DNA of 36,278 nt from DASXAQ01 sp036406615 (GCA_036406615.1 DASXAQ010000107.1:1-36278), one strand, 5' to 3'; positions 15,932-23,194 are shown, numbered from the stretch's first letter. The notes: generated by a model not told the origin, from the sequence alone. Program-made: numbers and translations.

Positions 15932-16705
15932 TTCGAGCGGCGCGACCTCGGCCAGGCCGTGCGCGGCGTGGTCTCGACCGGGCTCGAATCGAGCGGCGTG
16001 CTGGCCGTGTTCACGGAGCGCTCCGGTGGGGGCAGCCGCGGCCCGTACGCCAGCCTGAACCTCGGCGGCCGCGGGGACGACCGGGCACGGATCGTGGCGA
16101 ACCGGCGTCAGCTGGCGGGCGCGCTGGGGCTCGAGGCCTTCGCGTGCCCCGAGCAGGTGCACGGCGCGACCGTGGCGGCAGTGGGAGCCGACCGCGCGGC
16201 CGCCGGGTTCGACGGCTCGGTCCCGATGGTTCGCGGCGCCGACGGGCTGGTCACCTCGTCGCCGGGCGTGGCCATGGCGGTGTTCGGCGCGGACTGTCCG
16301 CTGGTCGCGCTGGCCGATCCCGCGACCGGCACCGTGGCGGCGGTGCACGCGGGGTGGCGAGGGATCGCCGCGGGCGTCATCGGCGAGGCGGTCGCGGCGT
16401 TCGACAACCCTGCGCGCGTGCGCGCGGCGGTCGGTCCCTCGGTCGGGGCCGATCACTACGCGGTCGGCGAGGACGTCGCCCGGGCGGTGTCGGAGGCCAG
16501 CGAGGGGGGAGCGGTCACCCGGCGATCGGGCCCGACGCTGTCGCTGGACCTGCCGGCCACGATCGCGCGGATGCTCCGCGAGCTCGGCGTGCGTCACGTC
16601 GACGTCGCCGAGGCCTGCACCGCATGCGAGGAAGGACGGTTCTTCTCGGTTCGCCGCGACGGCGAGACGGGCCGGCAGGCGCTGATCGCCGGCGCGCTCG
16701 GATAG
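15929..16705 (+). CDS. pgeF: PgeF/YfiH-type multicopper-fold protein (peptidoglycan editing factor)
   Basis: This family (Cu-oxidase_4, DUF152) includes E. coli YfiH, linked to correcting misincorporated L-Ser in peptidoglycan precursors, and members with purine nucleoside phosphorylase or deaminase activity. The 258-residue product has Y-A-S-L-N-L-G-G, C-P-E-Q-V-H-G (H78), FGADCP (C123), HAGWRG (H140), and the C-terminal C-T-A-C-E-E-G-R-F-F-S with R-R-D-G-E-T-G-R. H78, C123 and H140 are the expected metal-site residues. It lies directly after ftsZ as in other actinobacteria. Confidence 0.9.
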   Translation: MFERRDLGQAVRGVVSTGLESSGVLAVFTERSGGGSRGPYASLNLGGRGDDRARIVANRRQLAGALGLEAFACPEQVHGATVAAVGADRAAAGFDGSVPMVRGADGLVTSSPGVAMAVFGADCPLVALADPATGTVAAVHAGWRGIAAGVIGEAVAAFDNPARVRAAVGPSVGADHYAVGEDVARAVSEASEGGAVTRRSGPTLSLDLPATIARMLRELGVRHVDVAEACTACEEGRFFSVRRDGETGRQALIAGALG

Positions 16706-16710
16706 CGCCG

Positions 16711-17412
16711 GTGTCGGCGACGCGCGAAGGACCCGTGGCGAGCGCGGTCGCGGCGGTGCGCGCGCGCATCGCGGCCGCGTGCGCGCGGGCCGACCGCGAT
16801 CCGTCCGAGGTCCTGTTGATCGGCGCGTCGAAGACCTTGCCGGCCGACGTCGTGCGCCGCGCGCTCGACGCCGGCGTGACGGACTTCGCCGAGAACTACG
16901 TGCGCGAGCTCGTCGACAAGTCGGCGGCCGTCCCCGCGCGCTGGCACTTCATTGGCAAGTTGCAGCGCGGCACGGTCCGCCACGTCGCCGACCACGCCTC
17001 GGTGGTGCACTCGGGCGAGCCGGGCCGGGCGCTGGAGATGCTGGCGCGGCGGGCGGCCGCGGCCGGACGCGCGATCGAGACCCTGATCGAAGTGGACCTC
17101 ACCGACGGCCGCCAGGGCGTGCGGCCCGACGCGCTCGAGGCGTTCGCCGCCGAGGTCACCGCGATGGAGGGTCTTCGCGTCGTCGGGCTCATGACGGTGC
17201 CGCCGGCGACCCCTGACCCCGAGGGCGCGCGAGCCTTCTTCGTGCGGCTTCGTGAGCTTCGCGACGGGCTCGCGAAGGGCACTCCGGCGCTTCGCGAACT
17301 CTCGATGGGAATGTCCGCGGATTACGAAATTGCGGTAGAGGAAGGCGCTACGATGGTCCGAATCGGGACGGCGCTGTTCGGGCCGCGCCCCGCGCACGCC
17401 GCGCCGGGCTGA
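16711..17412 (+). CDS. yggS: YggS/PLPHP-family pyridoxal phosphate homeostasis protein
   Basis: These TIM-barrel proteins bind PLP without a known catalytic step and affect vitamin B6 and amino-acid balance. The 233-residue product has the PLP-lysine motif L-I-G-A-S-K-T (K41), DFAENYVREL, W-H-F-I-G-K-L-Q-R and, near the end, S-M-G-M-S-A-D-Y-E-I-A with VRIGTALFG. The canonical H-I-G-x-L-Q-x-N-K is changed to F-I-G-K-L-Q-R-G-T. GTG 16711 lies five bases after the pgeF stop and is chosen as the nearest start giving a normal length. Confidence 0.9.
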   Translation: MSATREGPVASAVAAVRARIAAACARADRDPSEVLLIGASKTLPADVVRRALDAGVTDFAENYVRELVDKSAAVPARWHFIGKLQRGTVRHVADHASVVHSGEPGRALEMLARRAAAAGRAIETLIEVDLTDGRQGVRPDALEAFAAEVTAMEGLRVVGLMTVPPATPDPEGARAFFVRLRELRDGLAKGTPALRELSMGMSADYEIAVEEGATMVRIGTALFGPRPAHAAPG

Positions 17413-17449
17413 CCGGAGTCCGATCTGGCGCGCGACGAAGGAGTGCGAG

Positions 17450-17932
17450 ATGCCTGGGGTGTGGAAGAAGACGATGCAGTATCTCGGGCTGGTCGAAGAC
17501 GACGAGCTGCATGATCTCGAGGAGGGGCTGGACGACACCTCCGTGCACCAGGAGGCGGGCGCCGTCCGTCGCTACCCGCGCAGCGCCGAGGTATCGGTCT
17601 CCGAGCCCGCCGACGCGATCGTTCGCACCATGCCGGGCACCCGCCCTCCGGCCATGGCCTCCATCCACCGCGCCGAGCCGAGGCGGTTCAACGAGGCTCG
17701 CGACATCGGCGAGCGCTTCCGCCAGGGCATCCCGGTCATCATGAACCTCCAGGCCGCCGAGGACGGCGTCGCCCGCCGGTTGGTCGACTTCGCCTCGGGG
17801 CTGGTGTTCGGCCTCGACGGCAAGATCGAAATGGTCGCCTCCCGCGTCTATCTGCTCACGCCGGCCAACATGGAGGTGTCCGCCGAGGAGCGCGAGCGGA
17901 TCGTCGAGGGGGGGTTCTACAACCAGCTCTAG
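17450..17932 (+). CDS. sepF: Cell division protein SepF
   Basis: SepF tethers FtsZ to the membrane in Gram-positive bacteria. The 160-residue product starts with an amphipathic membrane-binding helix (M-P-G-V-W-K-K-T-M-Q-Y-L-G-L), has an acidic linker, and ends in the SepF dimer domain with V-I-M-N-L-Q, D-G-V-A-R-R-L-V-D-F-A-S-G and S-R-V-Y-L-L-T-P. ATG 17450 is preceded by GAAGGAG at 17437-17443, six bases away. It follows yggS by 37 bases, the usual order in actinobacteria. Confidence 0.95.
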   Translation: MPGVWKKTMQYLGLVEDDELHDLEEGLDDTSVHQEAGAVRRYPRSAEVSVSEPADAIVRTMPGTRPPAMASIHRAEPRRFNEARDIGERFRQGIPVIMNLQAAEDGVARRLVDFASGLVFGLDGKIEMVASRVYLLTPANMEVSAEERERIVEGGFYNQL

Positions 17933-17938
17933 CCGGCC

Positions 17939-17965
17939 GGCGGCGCGGGTACCCCGCGCGCCGCC
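17939..17965 (+). repeat. GC hairpin between sepF and yggT
   Basis: GGCGGCGCG (17939-17947) and CGCGCCGCC (17957-17965) are perfect nine-base arms around a nine-base loop. No T-run follows, so an RNA-stability or partial-termination role is more likely than a full terminator. Confidence 0.45.
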
Positions 17966-17983
17966 GTCGCGAGGGTCGCCACC

Positions 17984-18241
17984 GTGTTCGTCACCATCGT
18001 TCGCTGGATCCTGGTCCTGTACTGGATCGTGCTGCTCGTGCGGATCCTGTCTTCCTGGTTCCCCATGCCGATGTCCGGGCCGGCTCGCCGGGGCATGGAG
18101 CTCGTCTACGACGTGACCGAACCGGTCCTGCGACCGCTGCGGAACCTGATCCCCCCCGTGCGGATGGGGGCGATGGCCATGGACTTCTCCCCGATCCTGG
18201 TCTTCATCGTGATTGGTATCCTGCTGCGATCGATCGGCTGA
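17984..18241 (+). CDS. YggT family membrane protein
   Basis: The 85-residue product has two hydrophobic helices (about 3-22 and 66-83) joined by the family motif with R-I-L-S-S-W-F-P and T-E-P-V-L-R-P-L-R-N-L-I-P-P. YggT proteins are small membrane proteins linked by context to division; a mechanism is not established. GTG 17984 follows GAGGG at 17971-17975. The position between sepF and divIVA is conserved in actinobacteria. Confidence 0.9.
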   Translation: MFVTIVRWILVLYWIVLLVRILSSWFPMPMSGPARRGMELVYDVTEPVLRPLRNLIPPVRMGAMAMDFSPILVFIVIGILLRSIG

Positions 18242-18298
18242 ACCATCGGGGCTTCGGCGCGTCCGGCCGAAGTGGGAGCGAAAAGGTGGTGGGCGGCA

Positions 18299-18940
18299 AT
18301 GCGGAACAAGAAGGGTGAGCAGGAGGAGATGGCGCTCGGGACCGGCGAGGCGTCCAAGCGCCTGACGCCGGTCGACATCCAGGAGAAGGTCTTCAAGGCG
18401 TCGTTCCGCGGCTACGACGAGCGCGAGGTGGACGCGTTCCTCGACGAGGTCACCGAGGAGTTCGCGCGCCTGCACGCGGAGATCAAGCGCCTGCGCGAGC
18501 GCGGGGACGCTGGCTACGTCCCGGCGCCCGCTCCGTCCGCGTTCGCCGGCGCCGTGGCGACCGCGGCCGGCGACGACCAGCTTCGCGAGCTGACGAGCGG
18601 GTTCATCGCGCGCGAGCGCACCTTCCTGCAGGAGCTGGCCGGGCTCGTCCAACAGCACGCCGAAGCGATGAAGGGCGACGTTCGCCGCGCCCGCGCCGTG
18701 ATGGAGGCGCCGGCCGCCCCCATCGACCCGGCGCCCGGCGCGATCGAACCCCCACCCGGTTCCGGGCCGCAGGCCGGCCTCGATCGCGGGGCCGTCATCG
18801 ACCTGACGGCCGCGGAGGCGGTGCAGACCCCGGCTCCCGCGCCCGTGACGGCGGCGCCGGTCACGGCCGCGCCGGCCGCCACGGGCACCAGCTCGCAGGA
18901 CGAGGAGAGCCTGCGCGAGATGTTCTGGGGCGAGGAGTAG
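18299..18940 (+). CDS. divIVA: DivIVA/Wag31-type polar growth and septum protein
   Basis: The 213-residue product has the N-terminal DivIVA domain (about 22-68): LTPVDIQEKVFKASFRGYD followed by EREVDAFLDEV and a first coiled coil. A second helical stretch (about 90-130) and a Pro/Ala-rich tail follow, ending S-L-R-E-M-F-W-G-E-E. DivIVA binds curved membrane at poles and septa and organises wall growth. ATG 18299 is chosen because AAAGGTGG at 18282-18289 lies nine bases upstream; ATG 18329 has a GGAGGAG touching the start codon, too close for normal use. It converges on the next gene with ten bases between stops. Confidence 0.9.
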   Translation: MRNKKGEQEEMALGTGEASKRLTPVDIQEKVFKASFRGYDEREVDAFLDEVTEEFARLHAEIKRLRERGDAGYVPAPAPSAFAGAVATAAGDDQLRELTSGFIARERTFLQELAGLVQQHAEAMKGDVRRARAVMEAPAAPIDPAPGAIEPPPGSGPQAGLDRGAVIDLTAAEAVQTPAPAPVTAAPVTAAPAATGTSSQDEESLREMFWGEE

Positions 18941-18950
18941 GGCAGGCCGC

Positions 18951-20114
18951 TCAGGCCGCCGGGATCGCCTTCTTCGGGTCCAGGAACGGGATCTCCGCCG
19001 TCGTGCCGGAGGTGCGCTCGCCGCCGGGCCACAGGATCTCCAAGTCGTTGCCGGGCTCGGCCAGCTCGATCGGCACCCACACGTACCCGATGTTCTTCTC
19101 GAGCCGCGGCGACCAGATGAGGTCGGTGACGTGGCCGACGGCCTCGCCGTCGTGCAGGGCGGGGCGGAACTCGGAGATCTCGAACGACAGCGCGTCGCCC
19201 GGCACCTCGATGCCGACCAGCTTGCGCGAGACGCCCTCGGCGCGGATGCGCTCCAGCGCAGCCTTGCCGACGTAGTCGGACTCCTGCTCCTCCACCAGCC
19301 GCTCCAGCCCCATGACCTCGAACGGGTTGTTCGCCAGCGTCATGTCGCTGTTGTAGTTGAAGATGCCGGCTTCGATGCGGCGCGCCTCACACGGCGCGAT
19401 CGGCCGGATGTCGTGCGGCCGTCCCGCCTCCATGATCGCGTTCCACAGGTCCGCGCCGCGCGACGGGTCGGTCAGGTAGACCTCGTAGCCGACCTCGCCC
19501 GTCCAGCCGGTGCGGCTGATGACCACCGGGATGCCGTCGATCTCGGCGTCGAGCGTCCAGTAGTACTTCACGTCCTCGATCGGGGACCCGACGAGCGTGG
19601 TCATGACGTCCTTCGACTTCGGGCCCTGCACCTGGACGGGGTAGACCTCGGGCAGGCCGACGGTGGCGTTCAGGCCCCTGGCCTGCGCCAGGCCCAGCGC
19701 ATACAGGTGCACGTCGCTGTCGGCCAGGCAGAGCCAGAAGGTGTTCTCGTCGCGGCGAAGCAACACCGGGTCGTTCACGATGCCGCCGTCGGGCGCGGTG
19801 ACGATCACGTACTTGCCCTGGCCGACCGCGCACTTCGTGAGGTCGCGGCACGTGAGCATGTTCGTCAGCTCGAACCCGTCCGGGCCGCTGATCTCGACGA
19901 CGCGCTCCACGCTGACGTCCCAGATGGTCACGTCGTTGAGCAGCGCCCAGTACTCCTTGATGGGGTCGTCGTAGTAGCCGGGGAGATACATGTGGTTGTA
20001 GATGTCGTAGGCGGAGCAGCCGGCCGCGAGCGTGGACTCGAAGAACGGCGACTTCCGGTACCAGGGTCCGAAGTAGAGGGTGGACGAGGCCTCGGTGGCC
20101 CGTACCTCGGTCAC
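18951..20114 (-). CDS. DmdA-like folate-dependent demethylase/aminomethyltransferase (GcvT fold), copy 1
   Basis: The 387-residue product belongs to the GcvT/DmdA fold family, whose members move a methyl or methylene group to tetrahydrofolate. The N-terminal half resembles DMSP demethylase more than glycine-cleavage T-protein: Y-N-H-M, IWDVSVERVVEISGPDG, T-C-R-D-L-T-K and GGIVNDPVLL, where T-protein usually has a D-D pair. Later motifs are QVQGPKSKDVM, SRTGWTGEVGYEVYLTD and R-R-I-E-A-G-I. GTG 20114 follows a strong AAGGAGG ribosome site (complement at 20122-20128). The substrate cannot be told from sequence; no dmdB, dmdC or dmdD partner is in view. A second copy lies at 20960-22123. Confidence 0.8.
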   Translation of the reverse strand: MTEVRATEASSTLYFGPWYRKSPFFESTLAAGCSAYDIYNHMYLPGYYDDPIKEYWALLNDVTIWDVSVERVVEISGPDGFELTNMLTCRDLTKCAVGQGKYVIVTAPDGGIVNDPVLLRRDENTFWLCLADSDVHLYALGLAQARGLNATVGLPEVYPVQVQGPKSKDVMTTLVGSPIEDVKYYWTLDAEIDGIPVVISRTGWTGEVGYEVYLTDPSRGADLWNAIMEAGRPHDIRPIAPCEARRIEAGIFNYNSDMTLANNPFEVMGLERLVEEQESDYVGKAALERIRAEGVSRKLVGIEVPGDALSFEISEFRPALHDGEAVGHVTDLIWSPRLEKNIGYVWVPIELAEPGNDLEILWPGGERTSGTTAEIPFLDPKKAIPAA

Positions 20115-20152
20115 GGCGGTTCCTCCTTCGCTCGTGCGCAGCGCGCTGCCGA

Positions 20153-20184
20153 CTGGAAAACTGAACGGGGATTCAAACTTCCAG
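20153..20184 (-). repeat. Symmetric 32-base dyad in the leader of DmdA-like copy 1
   Basis: CTGGAA (20153-20158) and TTCCAG (20179-20184) flank a second pair TGAA/TTCA, with a symmetric AAC/AAC internal loop and a six-base centre. All elements share one axis. It lies next to the predicted start site of the minus-strand promoter at 20189-20218, so it could be an operator or a folded leader. Confidence 0.45.
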
Positions 20185-20188
20185 CCGC

Positions 20189-20218
20189 ATCATGCCCGAT
20201 CGGGGCGCGCCGTGACAA
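20189..20218 (-). promoter_or_regulatory. Candidate promoter for DmdA-like copy 1
   Basis: On the minus strand, TTGTCA (complement of 20213-20218) and CATGAT (complement of 20189-20194) are 18 bases apart, matching consensus at five of six and four of six positions. The start site would fall near 20182, about 70 bases before the GTG. Confidence 0.4.
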
Positions 20219-20225
20219 GCAGCGG

Positions 20226-20345
20226 TCAGCCGGCAGAGGTGTCGCGCGCCCGCAGGGCCTCGAGCGTCGCGACCCACAGGAGGAACAGCACGAAGCCCAC
20301 CGACCACGGGGGCCACGGTTCGTTCGACAGCGGTCGGTCCTCCAT
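20226..20345 (-). CDS. Possible 39-residue Trp-rich single-pass membrane protein
   Basis: The gap 20115-20488 contains a minus-strand ORF from ATG (complement of 20343-20345) to TGA (complement of 20226-20228). The product has a polar start with P-W-P-P-W, one hydrophobic helix S-V-G-F-V-L-F-L-L-W-V-A, and a charged end L-E-A-L-R-A-R-D. Nearly every codon ends in G or C, as in real genes of this window. It lies upstream of DmdA-like copy 1 on the same strand. No convincing ribosome site was found, and no family is recognised. The rest of the 20115-20488 gap holds a promoter, a dyad and a lone TATGCT hexamer at 20443-20448. Confidence 0.45.
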   Translation of the reverse strand: MEDRPLSNEPWPPWSVGFVLFLLWVATLEALRARDTSAG

Positions 20346-20488
20346 ACCGGAGGTATCGGCACCGGCCGCCTAGATCTTTCGGCGCAGTCGCGATCGGGCA
20401 CGCGGCCGCGGCCCGGCACCCGTCGTTCCCTTCGACCCGCACTATGCTGGCCCTTCGAGCTGTCACCGGACGAAGGCGAGGCGAAGCG

Positions 20489-20935
20489 ATGACCGCGAAG
20501 GCCGATTTCACCGACGAGGAATGGACGACGGTCCTGCAGGGACCCCCGAGCGCCGGGATGATCGTGGTGACCGCGCAGCGCGGTGGAACCTTTCGGGAGA
20601 CGATCGCGATGGCGAAGTCCTACTCGGAGGCGCGCAAGCAGCACGGCGAGAGCGAACTGCTCGACGAGATCGCCTCGACCAAGCCGCACGCCGACCACAC
20701 GCGCTACCACTCGGAGCAGGAGCTGAAAGAGGGTGGCCTGCAGCACATCCGCGATGCGATCCGGGTGTTGGAGACGAAGGCCACTCCCGCGGAGGTGCAG
20801 GACTACCAGCAGTTCGTTCTCCACCTGGCCGACAACGTGGCGAGCGCACACCGCGAGGGCGGCGTGGACGTGAGCCCGGCCGAGAAGGCCGCGATCGACG
20901 AGATCGCCGCCGCGATGGGCGCGGCAGCCTCGTAA
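20489..20935 (+). CDS. Unrecognised 148-residue helical cytoplasmic protein
   Basis: The product begins M-T-A-K-A-D-F-T-D-E-E-W and has no signal peptide or membrane helix. It is mainly polar and helical: a short hydrophobic part with P-P-S-A-G-M-I-V-V-T-A, a charged stretch containing a His-rich segment (K-P-H-A-D-H-T-R-Y-H, about 65-74), and a C-terminal half with V-Q-D-Y-Q-Q-F-V-L-H-L-A-D-N-V-A and V-S-P-A-E-K-A-A-I-D-E-I. The overall pattern recalls TerB-like helical domains, but I cannot assign it. ATG 20489 is preferred over an upstream TTG-type start because of the GAAGGCGAGG stretch before it. It is the only plus-strand gene in the block and converges on DmdA-like copy 2. Confidence 0.75.
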   Translation: MTAKADFTDEEWTTVLQGPPSAGMIVVTAQRGGTFRETIAMAKSYSEARKQHGESELLDEIASTKPHADHTRYHSEQELKEGGLQHIRDAIRVLETKATPAEVQDYQQFVLHLADNVASAHREGGVDVSPAEKAAIDEIAAAMGAAAS

Positions 20936-20940
20936 CCGCC

Positions 20941-20962
20941 GCGCGCCGACAGAGGCGCGTTA
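20941..20962. terminator. Hairpin between convergent genes
   Basis: CGCGCC (20942-20947) and GGCGCG (20954-20959) form a six-base stem, with a possible extra G-U pair, around GACAGA. It lies between the plus-strand hypothetical gene and the minus-strand DmdA-like copy 2, overlapping the latter's stop. T-tails are minimal, so it is a weak terminator candidate. Confidence 0.4.
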
Positions 20963-22123
20963 GGAGACCGGGATCTGCTTGTCCGGGTCGACGAACGGCA
21001 TCTCGACCACCGTTCCCGACCGCGTGCCCCACTCGCTGTCGACGGTGACGGTCTCGCCCAGGTTCGACCGCTCGGCCGGCAGCCACGCGTAGCCGATGTT
21101 CGCGTTCAGCCTGGGGGAGTGGATGGCGGACGTCACGGTCCCGATCGTGGACCCTCCGTCGGTCACCGGCCACTTCACGTTGTTCAGCCCGGGGAAGGGG
21201 TCACCGTCCATGCGGACGCCGTTGATCCGGCGCGCCACCCCCTGCTCGCGGATCCGTCGCAGTGCCGCGAGCGAGATGCTGGCCTCGTCGGACAGGTCCC
21301 AGTCGACCAGGCGCTCCAGGCCCATCTCGAGCGCGTTGTTCTCGTACGTCATGTCCGCGCCCCAGTTGAAGATCGCGCCCTCGATGCGCCGGATGTCCGA
21401 CGGCCCGGTCGGCTTCACGTCGTAGGGCTCGCCCGCCTTCATGATCGCGTCGTAGACCTCCGAGCCCTTCGACGCGTCCGTCAGGTACACCTCGTACCCG
21501 ACCTCCGAGGTCCAGCCCGTGCGGGTCACGATCACCGGCGCGCCGGCGATCTCGGCGCGGCGCCACCAGTAGTACTTCAGATCGAGGATCTGCTCGCCGA
21601 CCAGGTCGGCCATCAGCTGCTTCGACTTCGGACCCTGGATCTGCAGGGGCGCCACGTCGGCTTCGCGGATCGTCACGTTCAGGTCCGGGTAGGCGTTCCT
21701 GAGCCCGCGCGCGAACAGCAGCGCGTCCGAGGACGCCAGCGCGAACCAGAACGTGTTCTCCTCCATGCGCGTGAGCACCGGGTCGTTGACGATGCCGCCG
21801 TCCGAGTCGCAGATCAGCACGTACTTGCCCTGGCCCACCGCGCACTTCGACAGGTCTCGGGGCGTCAGAAGCTGCGCGAACCGGAACCCGTCGGGCCCGG
21901 AGATCTCCAGGCACCGCTCCACGGCCACGTCCCAGACCGTCACGCCGTTGAGCAGCGCGTCGAACTCCTCGTCGAACGAGAGGAAGTTGATCGGGAAGTA
22001 CATGTGGTTGTAGACGGTGAAGCCCTTGGGACCATAGCGCTGCGTGGCCTCGTAGTAGGGGGTCCGGCGGTTGCGGGCTCCGCGCTGAACCGTGCCCATG
22101 TCGAACGGCGTGGCGTCGCTCAT
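20960..22123 (-). CDS. DmdA-like folate-dependent demethylase/aminomethyltransferase (GcvT fold), copy 2
   Basis: A 387-residue paralogue of the protein at 18951-20114. It shares Y-N-H-M-Y, VWDVAVERCLEISGPDG, DLSKCAVGQGKYV, GGIVNDPVL, QIQGPKSKQLM and TRTGWTSEVGYEVYLTD, and ends V-D-P-D-K-Q-I-P-V as copy 1 ends L-D-P-K-K-A-I-P-A. By eye roughly half of the residues match in the N-terminal half, less toward the C-terminus. T-C-R-D of copy 1 is T-P-R-D here. ATG 22123 follows a perfect AAGGAGGT ribosome site (complement at 22131-22138) by seven bases. Different substrates for the two copies are possible but unproven. Confidence 0.8.
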   Translation of the reverse strand: MSDATPFDMGTVQRGARNRRTPYYEATQRYGPKGFTVYNHMYFPINFLSFDEEFDALLNGVTVWDVAVERCLEISGPDGFRFAQLLTPRDLSKCAVGQGKYVLICDSDGGIVNDPVLTRMEENTFWFALASSDALLFARGLRNAYPDLNVTIREADVAPLQIQGPKSKQLMADLVGEQILDLKYYWWRRAEIAGAPVIVTRTGWTSEVGYEVYLTDASKGSEVYDAIMKAGEPYDVKPTGPSDIRRIEGAIFNWGADMTYENNALEMGLERLVDWDLSDEASISLAALRRIREQGVARRINGVRMDGDPFPGLNNVKWPVTDGGSTIGTVTSAIHSPRLNANIGYAWLPAERSNLGETVTVDSEWGTRSGTVVEMPFVDPDKQIPVS

Positions 22124-22188
22124 GCCAAGTACCTCCTTCGGGAACCGCGGGTCAGCTCACGACCGCGCGCACGCCACCGGCGGGCGCG

Positions 22189-22213
22189 TTTCGCCCCGGT
22201 ATCCTGCGCGAAA
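22189..22213 (-). repeat. Inverted repeat upstream of DmdA-like copy 2
   Basis: TTTCGC (22189-22194) and GCGAAA (22208-22213) are perfect arms around a 13-base loop in the 127-base gap between the methyltransferase stop and copy 2. It could be a weak terminator or a control site. A second short palindrome, CTGACC/GGTCAG, covers the methyltransferase stop at 22240-22254. Confidence 0.3.
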
Positions 22214-22250
22214 GGCTCGCGGCGCGGCAACCGCTTCCGCTGACCCCGGG

Positions 22251-23045
22251 TCAGGCCGCGCCGAGTCGCATGCGGCCCACCATCACGGCGGGCACCTCGG
22301 CGAATACCGCATCCGTGGATCCGGGTCGCACATCGTCCGCTCCGAACACGGGTTCCTCCAGCCCATCCAGGACGAACCCCTGGCGGAACCACGGGTCGAA
22401 CAGCAGCCCGATGGGCCGGTGGAAGTACCACTGCGGCGCGGGCTGGCCCTCGAGCGCGACGCCGATCGTCGGGGCGGGCCGCGCGTACGCCGACACCTTC
22501 ACCGAGTGCGCGCGGACCACGCCGGTCTCGTCGTCCCAGAGCTCCACGGTTCGAACCGCGGACCGGCCGTTGAACGCCGGGTGCATAACCGAGAACACGA
22601 ACCGGCCTCCGGGCGCCAGGAGTTGCCGCGAGGCTCGCACCAGGGGTTCGATCTCGATCATGTCCATGATCGCCATGTTGCTGACGATCGCCGAGAACGA
22701 GCCCGGCGGACCGAGGGACAGCAGGGCCGGTTCGTCCGTCGCGTCCGCCAGGCGGTAGCTCACCCGGCCGCCGCGGACCGTTGCGCGTTCGAGCATCCGC
22801 TCGCTGAAGTCGCTGGCCACCACGTCGGCGCCGAGGCCGGCCATCCGCCGCGCGAAGTCGCCGTTGCCGCACCCGATCTCCAGGACGCGCTCGCCGGCCC
22901 GCAGGTCCAGCAGTCGCTCGACCGCCGGCTGGATCAGGGTGCGCTGCCAGGTCCCGCCGGCTTCGGCGTGGTCGTCCCAGTAGGCGGCGTTGGCTTCCCA
23001 GGCGGCCCGAACCTCATCGGGGCTGGGATCCGGAGGGGACGGCAT
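22251..23045 (-). CDS. Class I SAM-dependent methyltransferase
   Basis: The 264-residue product has the Rossmann-type methyltransferase motifs: motif I VLEIGCGNGDFARRM (54-68), the acidic strand V-V-A-S-D-F-S-E-R-M-L, A-D-A-T-D-E, motif IV region I-V-S-N-M-A-I-M-D-M and L-L-A-P-G-G-R-F-V-F-S. This resembles small-molecule methyltransferases of the UbiE/ubiquinone type. The C-terminal part (Y-F-H-R-P-I, F-R-Q-G-F-V-L-D-G-L) fits the substrate region of that group. The substrate is unknown. It is upstream of DmdA-like copy 2 on the same strand, so methyl-group metabolism is a shared theme, but no link is shown. Confidence 0.85.
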   Translation of the reverse strand: MPSPPDPSPDEVRAAWEANAAYWDDHAEAGGTWQRTLIQPAVERLLDLRAGERVLEIGCGNGDFARRMAGLGADVVASDFSERMLERATVRGGRVSYRLADATDEPALLSLGPPGSFSAIVSNMAIMDMIEIEPLVRASRQLLAPGGRFVFSVMHPAFNGRSAVRTVELWDDETGVVRAHSVKVSAYARPAPTIGVALEGQPAPQWYFHRPIGLLFDPWFRQGFVLDGLEEPVFGADDVRPGSTDAVFAEVPAVMVGRMRLGAA

Positions 23046-23057
23046 CCGGCGAGCCTA
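23043..23057 (-). promoter_or_regulatory. Leaderless-type -10 element for the methyltransferase
   Basis: On the minus strand TAGGCT (complement of 23052-23057) is followed by six bases and then the ATG at 23045, with no ribosome site. The spacing equals that of pgeF and dnaE. Confidence 0.45.
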
Positions 23058-23125
23058 TCCCCGAACCCGAAATCCCTGCTCAGGACCCGGAAAAGCCCGA
23101 TTTCGAAGCTCCTCTAGTATCCTTC

Positions 23126-23154
23126 TTGAGCACCGGTGCGGGGCATGCTAGCGT
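23126..23154 (+). promoter_or_regulatory. Promoter for the DksA/TraR-like gene and lspA
   Basis: TTGAGC (23126-23131) and TAGCGT (23149-23154) are 17 bases apart, with TGC before the -10 as an extended element. The start site would fall near 23161, giving a short leader before ATG 23195. Confidence 0.6.
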
Positions 23155-23194
23155 CCCAGCGCCCGTCCGAGCCGAGCGTTCACGAGTTCACGAC

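Noticed and set aside
18941..18950. Search for a terminator between divIVA and DmdA-like copy 1
   Set aside because: The ten-base gap holds no hairpin or T-run; termination may lie inside the facing gene or be Rho-dependent.
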